A stretch of 64,000 nucleotides of DNA, from NCBI GenBank assembly GCA_011526585.1, contig WYBB01000054.1:1-64000 (forward strand), in the 5' to 3' direction. The DNA is from Deltaproteobacteria bacterium. Its GTDB lineage: Bacteria > Myxococcota_A > UBA9042 > PHBI01. Shown in pieces: positions 9,217-16,931 of this stretch. The position numbers and the translations under genes were made by a program. The notes under the pieces are model-generated. The model was not told where the DNA came from. It worked only from the letters and a program-made list of their open reading frames with translations, and made no database searches. Position 1 is the first letter of the stretch, and every line of letters begins with the position of its first letter.

Positions 9217-9244
9217 CGCGGATTCATGCCGGGGTCGTGAAGTG

Positions 9245-9273
9245 AAAAGGCCCGATCCCACCGGGACCGGGCC
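9245..9273 (-). terminator. Rho-independent terminator of the AgmX/TolQR-type operon
   Basis: Read on the minus strand, an 11-base stem (arms at 9263-9273 and 9249-9259, one G-U pair, 3-base loop) is followed directly by TTTTC. It lies 31 bases after the TolR-type stop codon and 28 bases before the DAHP synthase start, separating the two transcription units. Confidence 0.8.
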
Positions 9274-9304
9274 ATCTCATGAGCCAGGCGTGCGGCGTCG
9301 TCGC

Positions 9305-9772
9305 CTACATGCTCTGGTCTTGGAGCGGCTGGGTGACGAGGTTGACGTTCTTGATCTTGGCCGACTTGATCGTCGAGATCACGCGCGCCAGGTAGCCGTA
9401 TTGCAGCGAGGCGTCGGCCTCGACGTTGACGGTCACCAGCGCCGGGTTGGCCGCGTAGGACATCATCATGTTCTTGAGCTCGGTCGGTGGGACCAGCTTG
9501 CCCGACGCGTCGTCGTCACCGGCCTTGTTGACCATGATGCGCTGGTCCTTGTCGACCGAGACGGTGATCGTGATCTTGTCCGGGGGCGGCTCGATCGGTT
9601 CGGCCGCGGTCTGCGGCAGGTTGACGTCGAGGCCCTGATCGAGCATCGGCGCGGCGACCATGAACACGATCAAGAGCACCAGCATGACGTCGACGAGCGG
9701 CGTGATGTTGATGTCCGAGACCGCCGACGGCGTACGGCCGCCGCCACCACCTGAGGGTACTCCGCCTGCCAT
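9305..9772 (-). CDS. ExbD/TolR-type proton-channel partner
   Basis: This 155-residue protein has one N-terminal membrane anchor followed by a periplasmic domain. The hallmark is SDINITPLVDVMLVLLIVF at residues 19-37, in which the aspartate of PLVDVMLVLL is the proton-carrying residue in this family. The periplasmic part ends with VTVNVEADASLQYGYLARVI, the usual ExbD/TolR fold. With the TolQ-type gene three bases upstream it should form a proton-motive-force-driven motor in the inner membrane. Because an AgmX-like protein is encoded upstream, this motor resembles the Agl/Glt trans-envelope systems of myxobacteria more than a housekeeping Tol-Pal system; no tolA, tolB or pal is present. Confidence 0.92.
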   Translation of the reverse strand: MAGGVPSGGGGGRTPSAVSDINITPLVDVMLVLLIVFMVAAPMLDQGLDVNLPQTAAEPIEPPPDKITITVSVDKDQRIMVNKAGDDDASGKLVPPTELKNMMMSYAANPALVTVNVEADASLQYGYLARVISTIKSAKIKNVNLVTQPLQDQSM

Positions 9773-9775
9773 GTG

Positions 9776-10507
9776 TCAGTCCCCGTGCGTGCCGCGTTGC
9801 ACGATGTTGAGGAAGTCCTGCGAGAAGCCGTCCATGTCGATCGCCTGCCGCTTCACGCGCCCGGCGAACATGTTGTAGGCGACGACGGCCGGGATCGCGA
9901 CGAAGAGGCCGGCGGCCGTCGCGACCAGCGCCTCGGCGATACCCGGGGCGACCGTGGCCAGCGTGGCCTGTCCCTGCGAGGCGATGTCCTGGAAGGACAC
10001 CATGATGCCCCACACCGTGCCGAAGAGGCCGATGAACGGGCCCGCCGAGGCCATGATCGCCAGCGCGCCGAGGTACTTCTCGAGCGAGGCGACCTCGGTG
10101 TTGGAGGTCCGCGCCAGCGAGCGCGCGACGTTGGCGAGGCCGTGCTCGTCGACGCTCCAGCCGCTCTCGCCCTTGGCGTTGGCGAGCTTCTTGATCTCGC
10201 GCGCGCCCGACTTGAAGACCGCCGCGATCGGCGACTTCACGAAGCGCTCGGACTTCGAGAAGGCCTCCTCGACGCTCTTCTCGTTCCAGAAGACGTTGAG
10301 GAACTGGCGGTTCTGGTCCATCGCCCGCCGGAACTGCAGGTACTTCGAGATGATGAGCGCGAGGGCGACCACCGTCATGATGACCAGGATGAGGAGCACC
10401 AACTTCGCCACGAGGCTCGCGCGGCCGATGAGGCTGATGATGTCGGTCTCGTGTCCGTGTCCCCCGGCTGCCTCAGCGAGGAAGAGGTATGCGCTGCCCA
10501 TGTCCAT
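9776..10507 (-). CDS. MotA/TolQ/ExbB-type proton channel protein
   Basis: This 243-residue inner-membrane protein has three hydrophobic segments: about residues 28-52 (LVAKLVLLILVIMTVVALAL) and a pair in the C-terminal half (GALAIMASAGPFIGLFGTVW and ALVATAAGLFVAIPAVVAYN). The block GPFIGLFGTVWGIM is the family signature. TolQ/ExbB proteins form the pentameric proton channel with TolR/ExbD. The start may be ATG 10507 or the in-frame ATG at 10501. Three bases separate its stop from the TolR-type start. An AgmX-like gene and an unknown membrane protein lie upstream on the same strand, so the complex probably energises a trans-envelope machine. Confidence 0.92.
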   Translation of the reverse strand: MDMGSAYLFLAEAAGGHGHETDIISLIGRASLVAKLVLLILVIMTVVALALIISKYLQFRRAMDQNRQFLNVFWNEKSVEEAFSKSERFVKSPIAAVFKSGAREIKKLANAKGESGWSVDEHGLANVARSLARTSNTEVASLEKYLGALAIMASAGPFIGLFGTVWGIMVSFQDIASQGQATLATVAPGIAEALVATAAGLFVAIPAVVAYNMFAGRVKRQAIDMDGFSQDFLNIVQRGTHGD

Positions 10508-10609
10508 GTTCGGTCCCGTCCCTTGCTCTTCTGATTTACCAGATAGTCTCGCGTCTTACGCCCCACCCCAGGGCTCGCGCACCTTACTCATCCGTCGACG
10601 ACGCGCGAG

Positions 10610-11830
10610 TCACTCCTCGCACTTCTGCGCCTCGATCTCCTTCCAACGCTCCTCCCACCAGGGCTTGTGCTCGGGTGTGCTCAGGAGCGCCTCGGTCCGG
10701 TCGTACAGCTCGATCGTCACGAACCCGTTCTGCTGACGCAGCGCGTCGACGACCGAGGCCGGGACCTTGTCGGGCTCGAGGCTCTTCTTCTTCATGTAGC
10801 AGAAGAGCTCCGAGCGGAACTTCACCAGCTCGTCGAGCATCGTCTCCGGCTTCGGGATGAGCGCCAACGGCGGGAACTCCAGCGTGTGGGAACCCAGACC
10901 CGGCGTCCACGCGCTGCGGCTGACGTAGATGCTCTTGGGATCGAAGTCCTTGTGCTGGACCACGACGCGGTACTCGTAGTTGAAGGCCTCGGTCAGCTCG
11001 CCGGTCTGGCAGTCGACCTTGGCCTCGAAGAGCGGCACGAAGGTGTTCTCGAGCGCGACCAGCGGCTTGCCGGTGATCGGCGGCATCTCCGTCGCGACCT
11101 GTCCCTCGACGCACTGGCCGTTGCTGATGCCCTCGAAGGCGCGGTAGGGGACCTCGCAGTTCTCCTTGCCGTCCGCGCCCTTGTCGCAGACCTTGGTGCC
11201 GAGCAGATCCTTCTGCCCGGTCTTCCACTCCTCGGGTGAGATGCGGAAGCGGATCTGGTAGATCTCGACCGTGGCGTCATTGGGCTCGTACGACATCGAG
11301 AGCGAGCCGAAGATCGGCTTCTGCCGCAGGATGTTCTCGCGCCACAGACGCTCCTTCTCGCGCTTGTCGGCGGTGACCAGCAGGGTCAGGCACGACTGGG
11401 TGCCGAGCTCGCCGCACGAGTTACCGTCGAAGGCCGCATCGAGACGCGCCTTGGCCTCCGAGTCGGTCACCAGCCACAAGAAGCCGCCCGCCGTGATGAG
11501 GAAGACGCCGATCGCGGTGGCGATCGCCACGCGGCTCATGCGGAAGCGCCCCTGCTTGCCGATGAGCGGCCGCTCCTCCCCGCCGTTGGCTGCGAAGGCC
11601 TGCATCGGATCGACCGGCGGCGGCGGGTTGCCTCCCCCGGCCCCACCGCCCGAGGGCTGGCCCGGGACCGGCGGCGGTCCGCCCGAACGCGCCATCTCAT
11701 CGGCGCGCGCCCGAGCCGCGGCCGCCGCGGCAGCCGCCGCCTTGGCCTGCGCCAGCGCCGCCTCCGCCGCCGCGACGGCGGCGCTGGGATCGGCGGGAGC
11801 GTTCGGGTCTTTGGGGTCGGTTCCTGACAT
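10610..11830 (-). CDS. Unknown single-pass membrane protein in the TolQR/AgmX operon
   Basis: The product has 406 residues. The N-terminal third is a low-complexity cytoplasmic segment: an Ala-rich stretch, probably helical, then Gly/Pro-rich (PPPVPGQPSGGG). One transmembrane helix follows at about residues 106-128 (ATAIGVFLITAGGFLWLV). The rest is a roughly 270-residue periplasmic domain with several cysteines. I do not recognise the periplasmic fold. ATG 11830 is used because it has an upstream GAAGG; the frame stays open to a TTG at 11854. It sits between the AgmX-like gene and the TolQ-type gene, all on one strand, so it may be a periplasmic link or regulator of that complex. The function is inferred from position only. 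Confidence 0.75.
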   Translation of the reverse strand: MSGTDPKDPNAPADPSAAVAAAEAALAQAKAAAAAAAAARARADEMARSGGPPPVPGQPSGGGAGGGNPPPPVDPMQAFAANGGEERPLIGKQGRFRMSRVAIATAIGVFLITAGGFLWLVTDSEAKARLDAAFDGNSCGELGTQSCLTLLVTADKREKERLWRENILRQKPIFGSLSMSYEPNDATVEIYQIRFRISPEEWKTGQKDLLGTKVCDKGADGKENCEVPYRAFEGISNGQCVEGQVATEMPPITGKPLVALENTFVPLFEAKVDCQTGELTEAFNYEYRVVVQHKDFDPKSIYVSRSAWTPGLGSHTLEFPPLALIPKPETMLDELVKFRSELFCYMKKKSLEPDKVPASVVDALRQQNGFVTIELYDRTEALLSTPEHKPWWEERWKEIEAQKCEE

Positions 11831-12044
11831 CGGCGGTGGCCTTCGATCTTTCAACAGCCGCGCTGAGCAACGTCACGGCGGACGTTCGGTGCCGCAGGGC
11901 CGCGCCGGCGGCCGACTGCAGCCCCTGAGCAGGGCGGCTGCGGGATTCTAGTGAGTGGGGACATGCTGTCAAGGCGGATGTTGTCGAAGTCCCGAAGCGC
12001 CCGGGACCCCGATGCGAGCGCGCGCCGCTGTCCGTGATCCCGCA

Positions 12045-13793
12045 TCATCCCGGCGAGAACACGAACGGCCACTGCACCACGCAGATGCCGCCCTCCGGCT
12101 TTTCGAACCGCATGCGGCGGAGCGTGCGCAGGAGGCAGTTGGTCGTCTCCGAGTCGCCCATCGAGTCGCCGGTCGCCGACGCCCCGGTGACCTTGCCCTC
12201 GACGTCGATCGTCCAGCGCACGGAGATCTTGCCCTTGAGGTCCTTCTTGACCTGCAGGCGCTGCTCGTAGCACGCGCGGATCGCGCCGGCGCGGCGCTTC
12301 ACCACGCTCTCGATGTTGCTCTTCTTGCAGAAGCCCTGCGCGGTCGAGCCGGCGAGCGTCACGTTGCCGACGCGCTTCTTGCCCTTGTCGCCGATGCCGG
12401 CCTTGACGCCCTTGCCGCCGCCGGTGTCGATGTCGCCCATGCCCATGATGCGGCCGGCGCCATCGCCGCCGCCGCCGTCACCGTCGCCGGTGAAGCCCAT
12501 GCCGCCCGAGCCGTGACCGAGCACGAACTCGTTGCCCTCGCCGCCCATGGCGACCGCGAGCTTGCTCGACATCGCGCCCATGTCGCCCTTGAGCACCTCG
12601 GCCACGGCATCCATCGCGCCGAGGTCCTCGGTGAGGAGCTTGTTCAGGCCGACCTGGCGCGGGTCGATGCGCTCGACCATCTTGCCGTCCATCAGCGGGA
12701 CCTTGGACTCGACCTTCGGGTCCATGTTGGGATCGCCGAACATGCCCTCTTCGCCGCCGGCCTTCTTGGAGACCTCCTCCTCGATCGGCTCCTCCGCCTC
12801 GGGCTCGGGGAGGTCGGCCATCTCGATCTTCTCGTCTTCCTGGGCCTTGGCGACGACGCCGGCGCACTTGTTGTCATCGGCGCTGCACCAGACCGGGGGC
12901 TTGGCCTCCTCCTTCCAGGTGAGGATCGGGTAGAGCGAGATCGCGGCCAGCGCGACCGCCGACGCCAGCGAGAACGCCGCGATCTCGGTGCGGTCGAGGA
13001 GCGGCGCGGCCGAGTGGCCGGCCACCGGGCCGACGAAGTGGAAGAGGACCTGGGTGTCGCCGAGGTCGACCGTGCCGGAGGCGCCGAAGTCGAACGGGTG
13101 GAAGGCGAGGCCCTTGCGCTTGAAGCCCTTGGCCGCGATCTCGGAGACGGTCTTCGGCTGGTGGTCGATCGTGACCTTGCCCGGCTTGCCGGCCGAGGTC
13201 GGCGCGAAACCGACGCTGCAGTCGCCCTCGGGCGTGACGCGGAAGTGGGGCAGCGTCTGGCGGATCGCCGCGTCGGGCACCGCGTTGCCGTGCGCCTCGG
13301 CGACCGAGAGGATCTGCGGGTGGTAGACGATCGAGTCGCCGACGATCTTGCCCTTGTGCAGGGTCATCACGCGCAGCGACGAGGACGACTCGTCCCAGGT
13401 GGGCAGCGTCGCGAGCACCAGCAGGGCCCCGGCCAGCGCGAGCACAGCGCCCCAGATGGCGAGCAGGTAGCCGAGCTGCATGCCGACCTCTTCGTAGGCC
13501 ATGAGCTCGAAGCCGAAGGTGTTGTTCGCCTTGGCGTAGACGAGCCAGACCATCATCAGCACCGAGAGGCCGAGGTTGATGCGCGCGGTGAGGGCGCGCT
13601 GGCCGCTCAGGAGGCCGAAGGCGCTGGCGCCGGCCATGATGACCGCGAGGCCGATCGCGACCTGGCCGAGCATCGACACGTCGAAGCTCATCGCCTCGAC
13701 GTCGGCGAGCACGAAGTGCTGCCACGGGAGCGCGAGCGCGCCGACCAGATAGGTGACGACGCCGAGGATCGTCAGGACATGTCCGGTTCTCAT
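12045..13793 (-). CDS. Polytopic membrane protein with AgmX/PglI-type C-terminal domain
   Basis: The product has 582 residues. Four hydrophobic segments lie within residues 5-135, followed by a soluble beta-rich region (about 140-265). A fifth membrane segment (AAFSLASAVALAAISLYPIL) lies near 280. Next comes an acidic linker (EMADLPEPEAEEPIEEEV) and a Gly/Asp-rich stretch. The C-terminal domain (about 490-582) begins NIESVVKRRAGAIRACYEQ and ends WPFVFSPG; this TonB-like fold is the AgmX/PglI C-terminal family found in myxobacterial gliding proteins. It is the first gene of the operon containing the TolQ/TolR-type motor, so it is the likely force-transmitting, TonB-like arm spanning the periplasm. 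Upstream is a good sigma-70-like promoter. Confidence 0.85.
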   Translation of the reverse strand: MRTGHVLTILGVVTYLVGALALPWQHFVLADVEAMSFDVSMLGQVAIGLAVIMAGASAFGLLSGQRALTARINLGLSVLMMVWLVYAKANNTFGFELMAYEEVGMQLGYLLAIWGAVLALAGALLVLATLPTWDESSSSLRVMTLHKGKIVGDSIVYHPQILSVAEAHGNAVPDAAIRQTLPHFRVTPEGDCSVGFAPTSAGKPGKVTIDHQPKTVSEIAAKGFKRKGLAFHPFDFGASGTVDLGDTQVLFHFVGPVAGHSAAPLLDRTEIAAFSLASAVALAAISLYPILTWKEEAKPPVWCSADDNKCAGVVAKAQEDEKIEMADLPEPEAEEPIEEEVSKKAGGEEGMFGDPNMDPKVESKVPLMDGKMVERIDPRQVGLNKLLTEDLGAMDAVAEVLKGDMGAMSSKLAVAMGGEGNEFVLGHGSGGMGFTGDGDGGGGDGAGRIMGMGDIDTGGGKGVKAGIGDKGKKRVGNVTLAGSTAQGFCKKSNIESVVKRRAGAIRACYEQRLQVKKDLKGKISVRWTIDVEGKVTGASATGDSMGDSETTNCLLRTLRRMRFEKPEGGICVVQWPFVFSPG

Positions 13794-13886
13794 CTCGAGA
13801 CCTCTAATCGCAAAGGGGGAGCTCGGTGCTCCGGCGCGCCGCCACCGGCCCGGGGCCCTGGGGCGCCCGCGGCCGCGGGAGGCCGG

Positions 13887-13914
13887 AGTATATTCGGGGA
13901 GCGACGACCGTCAA
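13887..13914 (-). promoter_or_regulatory. Sigma-70-type promoter for the AgmX/TolQR operon
   Basis: Read on the minus strand: TTGACG (13914-13909), a 16-base spacer and TATACT (13892-13887). Both boxes match five of six consensus bases. It predicts a start near 13880 and a leader of about 87 bases before the ATG at 13793, which has GAGG 7 bases upstream. Confidence 0.65.
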
Positions 13915-14032
13915 GCCTCGAACGAGGCCGCGGCCGCTTCACCCGCCCCCGACACCGCGGGCGTGGGAAAGTTCCCGCCGTCGGTGGCGAGGCGCGCGGG
14001 CGGGACGAGATATACTAATGATTTCGAATGCT

Positions 14033-14869
14033 TCAATCGGGATCTGCGCCTGGCGGGTGAGCCTCGCGGTGGTGCAGGTCGAAGCGCGCGCCGTGCGGCA
14101 GGATGTGCAGCCTGATCTTGGTCATGCAGATCGGCTGGCCGGGGTCGGCCTCGGCGATCGACGAGTGGCCCAGGCGCGAGACGTCGACCACGGTGACCGC
14201 GCCCGAGCCGATGACGTGCAGGACGTTTTCCGGGTCGATGAAGGCGCCGGTGTCCTCGTCCAGACCGAGGCCGATGGCGAAGGGGTTGTAGGCGAGCGCG
14301 GTCAGGAGGCGGCCGAGGCGATCGCGCTGGCGGAAGTGCTGGTCGACGACCACGCGGTTCGTCAGGCCCAGGCCGGGCGTCAGCTGCACCATGCCGGCGG
14401 TCGGCGTCGGGCCGGAGCTGCCGTAGGCGATCATGTGCTCGGGCAGGATGGCGGCGCCCGCCGAGGTCCCGCCGACGACGACGCCGTGCGCGTTGAGGCG
14501 GCGCACGATGCGCGCGACCGAGGTGCCGCCGAGCACGGTGGCGATGCGCAGCTGGTTGCCGCCGGAGAAGAAGACGCCGGAGGCGCGCTCGAGCTGGTCG
14601 AGCAGGTCGACGCGCTCGCAGTCGCCGCGCTCGAAGAAGGGCAGCGCGACGGCGGCGGCGGCGCCGAGCTCGCGGAAGAGCTGCACGTAGCGCGGGCCGG
14701 TGTCGTGAAGCTCGGAGGCGGTCGGGATCACGGCGATGCGCGCGAGATCGTCGCCGGCCAGCTCGACGAACTTCTTGAGTATTCGGCGGTCCTGGATCTT
14801 CTCCTCGGCGCCGCCGACCGGAACGATCCAGCCGCGGTCCGCTTCCTCCGCCACCTTCGATGGGCTCAT
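14033..14869 (-). CDS. cphB: Cyanophycinase CphB (peptidase family S51)
   Basis: This 278-residue intracellular serine exopeptidase cuts cyanophycin to beta-Asp-Arg dipeptides. Evidence: the N-terminal block GWIVPVGGAEEKI; the nucleophile motif GGTSAGAAILPEHMIAYG, whose Ser lies near residue 136; QLTPGLGLTNRVVVDQHFRQRDR, containing the conserved DQHF; and GLGLDEDTGAFI. The length fits CphB (about 270-290). The start ATG at 14869 overlaps the iadA stop by 4 bases (ATGA), so the two genes are translationally coupled and the order follows the catabolic sequence in reverse. No signal peptide is seen, in contrast to the secreted cyanophycinases of some bacteria. Confidence 0.95.
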   Translation of the reverse strand: MSPSKVAEEADRGWIVPVGGAEEKIQDRRILKKFVELAGDDLARIAVIPTASELHDTGPRYVQLFRELGAAAAVALPFFERGDCERVDLLDQLERASGVFFSGGNQLRIATVLGGTSVARIVRRLNAHGVVVGGTSAGAAILPEHMIAYGSSGPTPTAGMVQLTPGLGLTNRVVVDQHFRQRDRLGRLLTALAYNPFAIGLGLDEDTGAFIDPENVLHVIGSGAVTVVDVSRLGHSSIAEADPGQPICMTKIRLHILPHGARFDLHHREAHPPGADPD

Positions 14870-16050
14870 CGCGCCTCGTCCTCCCGCACGATCCAACGTC
14901 CCCTGGCCATCACCGCCCACGGGGCGAGCGCCTCGTCGACCACGATCAGATCCGCGTGCGCGCCGAGCGCGATCGCGCCCTTGCCTCCGCGCTCGGGGCG
15001 ATCGAGCCCGAGCACGCGCGCCGGGTTGGCGCAGAAGAGGGGCAGCGCGGCGCCGAGCGGTATGCCCGCACGTACCAGCGTGCGCAGCGTGTCGAAGAGG
15101 GTCGCCGGCGTGCCGACGTCCATCGCCACCATGCGGCCGTCGTGATCGAAGGTCGGCAAGCAGCCGCCGCCGTCCGAAGAGACCGTCAGGTGCGTCGCCG
15201 GGAGCCCGGCGCCGATCCAGTCGAGCGCGGCGGCGGCGGCGCTCACGACCTCGGGATCGCCGTCGTCGGGGAAGGCGGTGAGGTCGAAGGCGGGGCGGCG
15301 CTCGGGCGGGGACTCGGCGGCCAGGGCCTTGGCCTCGGCGAAGAGGCGGCGGTTCCGGTTGAGGTGGGTCGGGTGGAAGACGCGCGCCGGCAGCTCGGTC
15401 GTGGCGAGCGCGCGGCGCACGAGCTCGAGGCCGCGCGCGCCGTCGCCGAGGTGCAGGTGCAGGACCCCGGCCTTGTTGGCGGTCAGGCCGGCGACGTAGG
15501 CGTCGGAGGCGATGCGCACGAGCTCGTCGAAGGTCGGCTGCGAGGAGCGGTGGTCCGAGAGCGCCAGCTCGCCGACGCCGAGGATCGGGTCGACGAAGAC
15601 GATGTCGTCCTTGATCGAGCCGGTGAGCGTGACGACCGGCACGCCGTAGCTGCCGGTGTAGCACCAGGCGGAGAGGCCCGCCTCGCGCAGCGCGAGCGTG
15701 GTCGCGACGAGGTCGCGCATGGTGCGCGTGACGCCGTCGGTGCCGAGCACGCCGACCGCGGTGGTCACGCCGCTTCTTGCGAGCGTCGTCGGCTCGACCC
15801 GCGGCACGCGCGTGGCGAAGCCGGCCTCGCCGCCGCCGCCGGTCAGGTGCACGTGCGCGTCGACGAAGCCCGGGATCACCTGGCGGCCGGCGAGGTCGAC
15901 CTCGTGCACCGGGGCGCCGACGAGGTCCAGCGCGCGCGCGATGGCGACGACGCGCTCGCCGGCGACGAGGAGGTCGTGTGGCGTCGCGGGGTCGATCCCG
16001 GGATCACGCGCGCCGACGATGCGACCGTTGCGCAGGAGCACGAGGGTCAT
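14866..16050 (-). CDS. iadA: Beta-aspartyl (isoaspartyl) dipeptidase IadA
   Basis: This 394-residue amidohydrolase-fold metalloenzyme cleaves beta-linked Asp dipeptides; here the likely substrate is beta-Asp-Arg released by CphB. Motifs: GFVDAHVHLTGGGGEAG, the HxH metal site with the Gly-rich loop typical of IadA; GVTTAVGVLGTDG; TANKAGVLHLHLGDG, which carries the lysine and histidine ligands; and SDGGGCLPTFD, with the catalytic Asp. Length matches E. coli IadA (390). It is the first gene of a two-gene operon with cphB, overlapping it by 4 bases, and is divergent from the methyltransferase at 16191. Together with cphA this completes synthesis and full breakdown of cyanophycin within the window. 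Confidence 0.95.
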   Translation of the reverse strand: MTLVLLRNGRIVGARDPGIDPATPHDLLVAGERVVAIARALDLVGAPVHEVDLAGRQVIPGFVDAHVHLTGGGGEAGFATRVPRVEPTTLARSGVTTAVGVLGTDGVTRTMRDLVATTLALREAGLSAWCYTGSYGVPVVTLTGSIKDDIVFVDPILGVGELALSDHRSSQPTFDELVRIASDAYVAGLTANKAGVLHLHLGDGARGLELVRRALATTELPARVFHPTHLNRNRRLFAEAKALAAESPPERRPAFDLTAFPDDGDPEVVSAAAAALDWIGAGLPATHLTVSSDGGGCLPTFDHDGRMVAMDVGTPATLFDTLRTLVRAGIPLGAALPLFCANPARVLGLDRPERGGKGAIALGAHADLIVVDEALAPWAVMARGRWIVREDEAR

Positions 16051-16190
16051 GCGCTCCGCCCATAGCGGAAAGCGCGGTCACTTGGAAGCGCGTTCCACGA
16101 GCATACGCGGAGATCGCCAGGTGAATCGGGCGCTGTCGACAGCCCGGTGACCTCGTGCGAAGGTCGCCGGAGCCGCGGTGACCACGGACC

Positions 16191-16931
16191 ATGTACGTCT
16201 ACAAATACGACAGCATCACGCACGCCGAGCACGACGTCCTGTGCCCGCTCTCGCGGAACAAGCTGGACGTCGTGGTCGACCTGCTCGCGCTCAAGCCCGG
16301 GGCGCGTGTGCTCGACCTGGCGGCCGGCAAGGGCGAGCTCTTCCTGCGCATCCTGGAGCGCTACCAGGCGACCGGCGACGCCATCGAACCGTCGCCACTC
16401 TACCAGGCGTCGTTGCGCGGTGAAGTCGCCAGCCGCGTGCCGGATCGGGAGGTGCGCCTCGTCGAGGCCGAGGCCTACGAGTTCGAGGTCGAAAACGAGT
16501 CGTATGATCTGATCGTTTGCATCAACAACCGCCCCTATGGTGATCTGCGCGAGACCTTCGCGCGCTCGTGGGCGATGGTGCGGACCGGAGGACAGCTCCT
16601 GCTCGGTGAATGGCACTGGACCGACGACGAGCCCAACCCGGACTACATCGACTTCCTGGGTTGCGGCGAGGACGCCTACTGCACGCACGACCAGGTCGTC
16701 GCGCTCGGGGTGAAGGAGGACTTCACACCGATGTATGCGACGACGGCGACGCGCGACGAGATCGATCACTACGAGGGCCTGAGCACGCTCGCCGCCGAGC
16801 GCTGGCTGCGCGGCAACCCCGGCGACCCCCACGCCGGCGCGGTGCGCGAGCGCAGCCGTAAGTGGCGGGATGCGTATCTCAAGTGGGGGCGCTACGAGCT
16901 CGGCTTCGGGCTCTATCTCTTCCTCAAATGA
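16191..16931 (+). CDS. Class I SAM-dependent methyltransferase, substrate unknown
   Basis: The product has 246 residues. Motif I is VLDLAAGKGELFLRI at about residues 38-52, and the acidic end of motif IV is SYDLIVCIN. The N-terminus MYVYKYDSITHAEHDVLCPLS is unusual and does not identify a substrate. The C-terminal 60 residues are charged, with several aromatic residues. The stop codon overlaps the start of the PAS histidine kinase (ATGA), so the two are translationally coupled; whether the enzyme modifies a signalling partner or a small molecule cannot be said. The gene diverges from iadA across 140 bases. Confidence 0.8.
   Translation: MYVYKYDSITHAEHDVLCPLSRNKLDVVVDLLALKPGARVLDLAAGKGELFLRILERYQATGDAIEPSPLYQASLRGEVASRVPDREVRLVEAEAYEFEVENESYDLIVCINNRPYGDLRETFARSWAMVRTGGQLLLGEWHWTDDEPNPDYIDFLGCGEDAYCTHDQVVALGVKEDFTPMYATTATRDEIDHYEGLSTLAAERWLRGNPGDPHAGAVRERSRKWRDAYLKWGRYELGFGLYLFLK

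Noticed and set aside
11955..14018. 687-codon plus-strand frame opposite the AgmX-like gene
   Set aside because: His/Ala/Arg/Leu-rich shadow without domains; the minus strand has membrane helices, a known C-terminal domain and a promoter.
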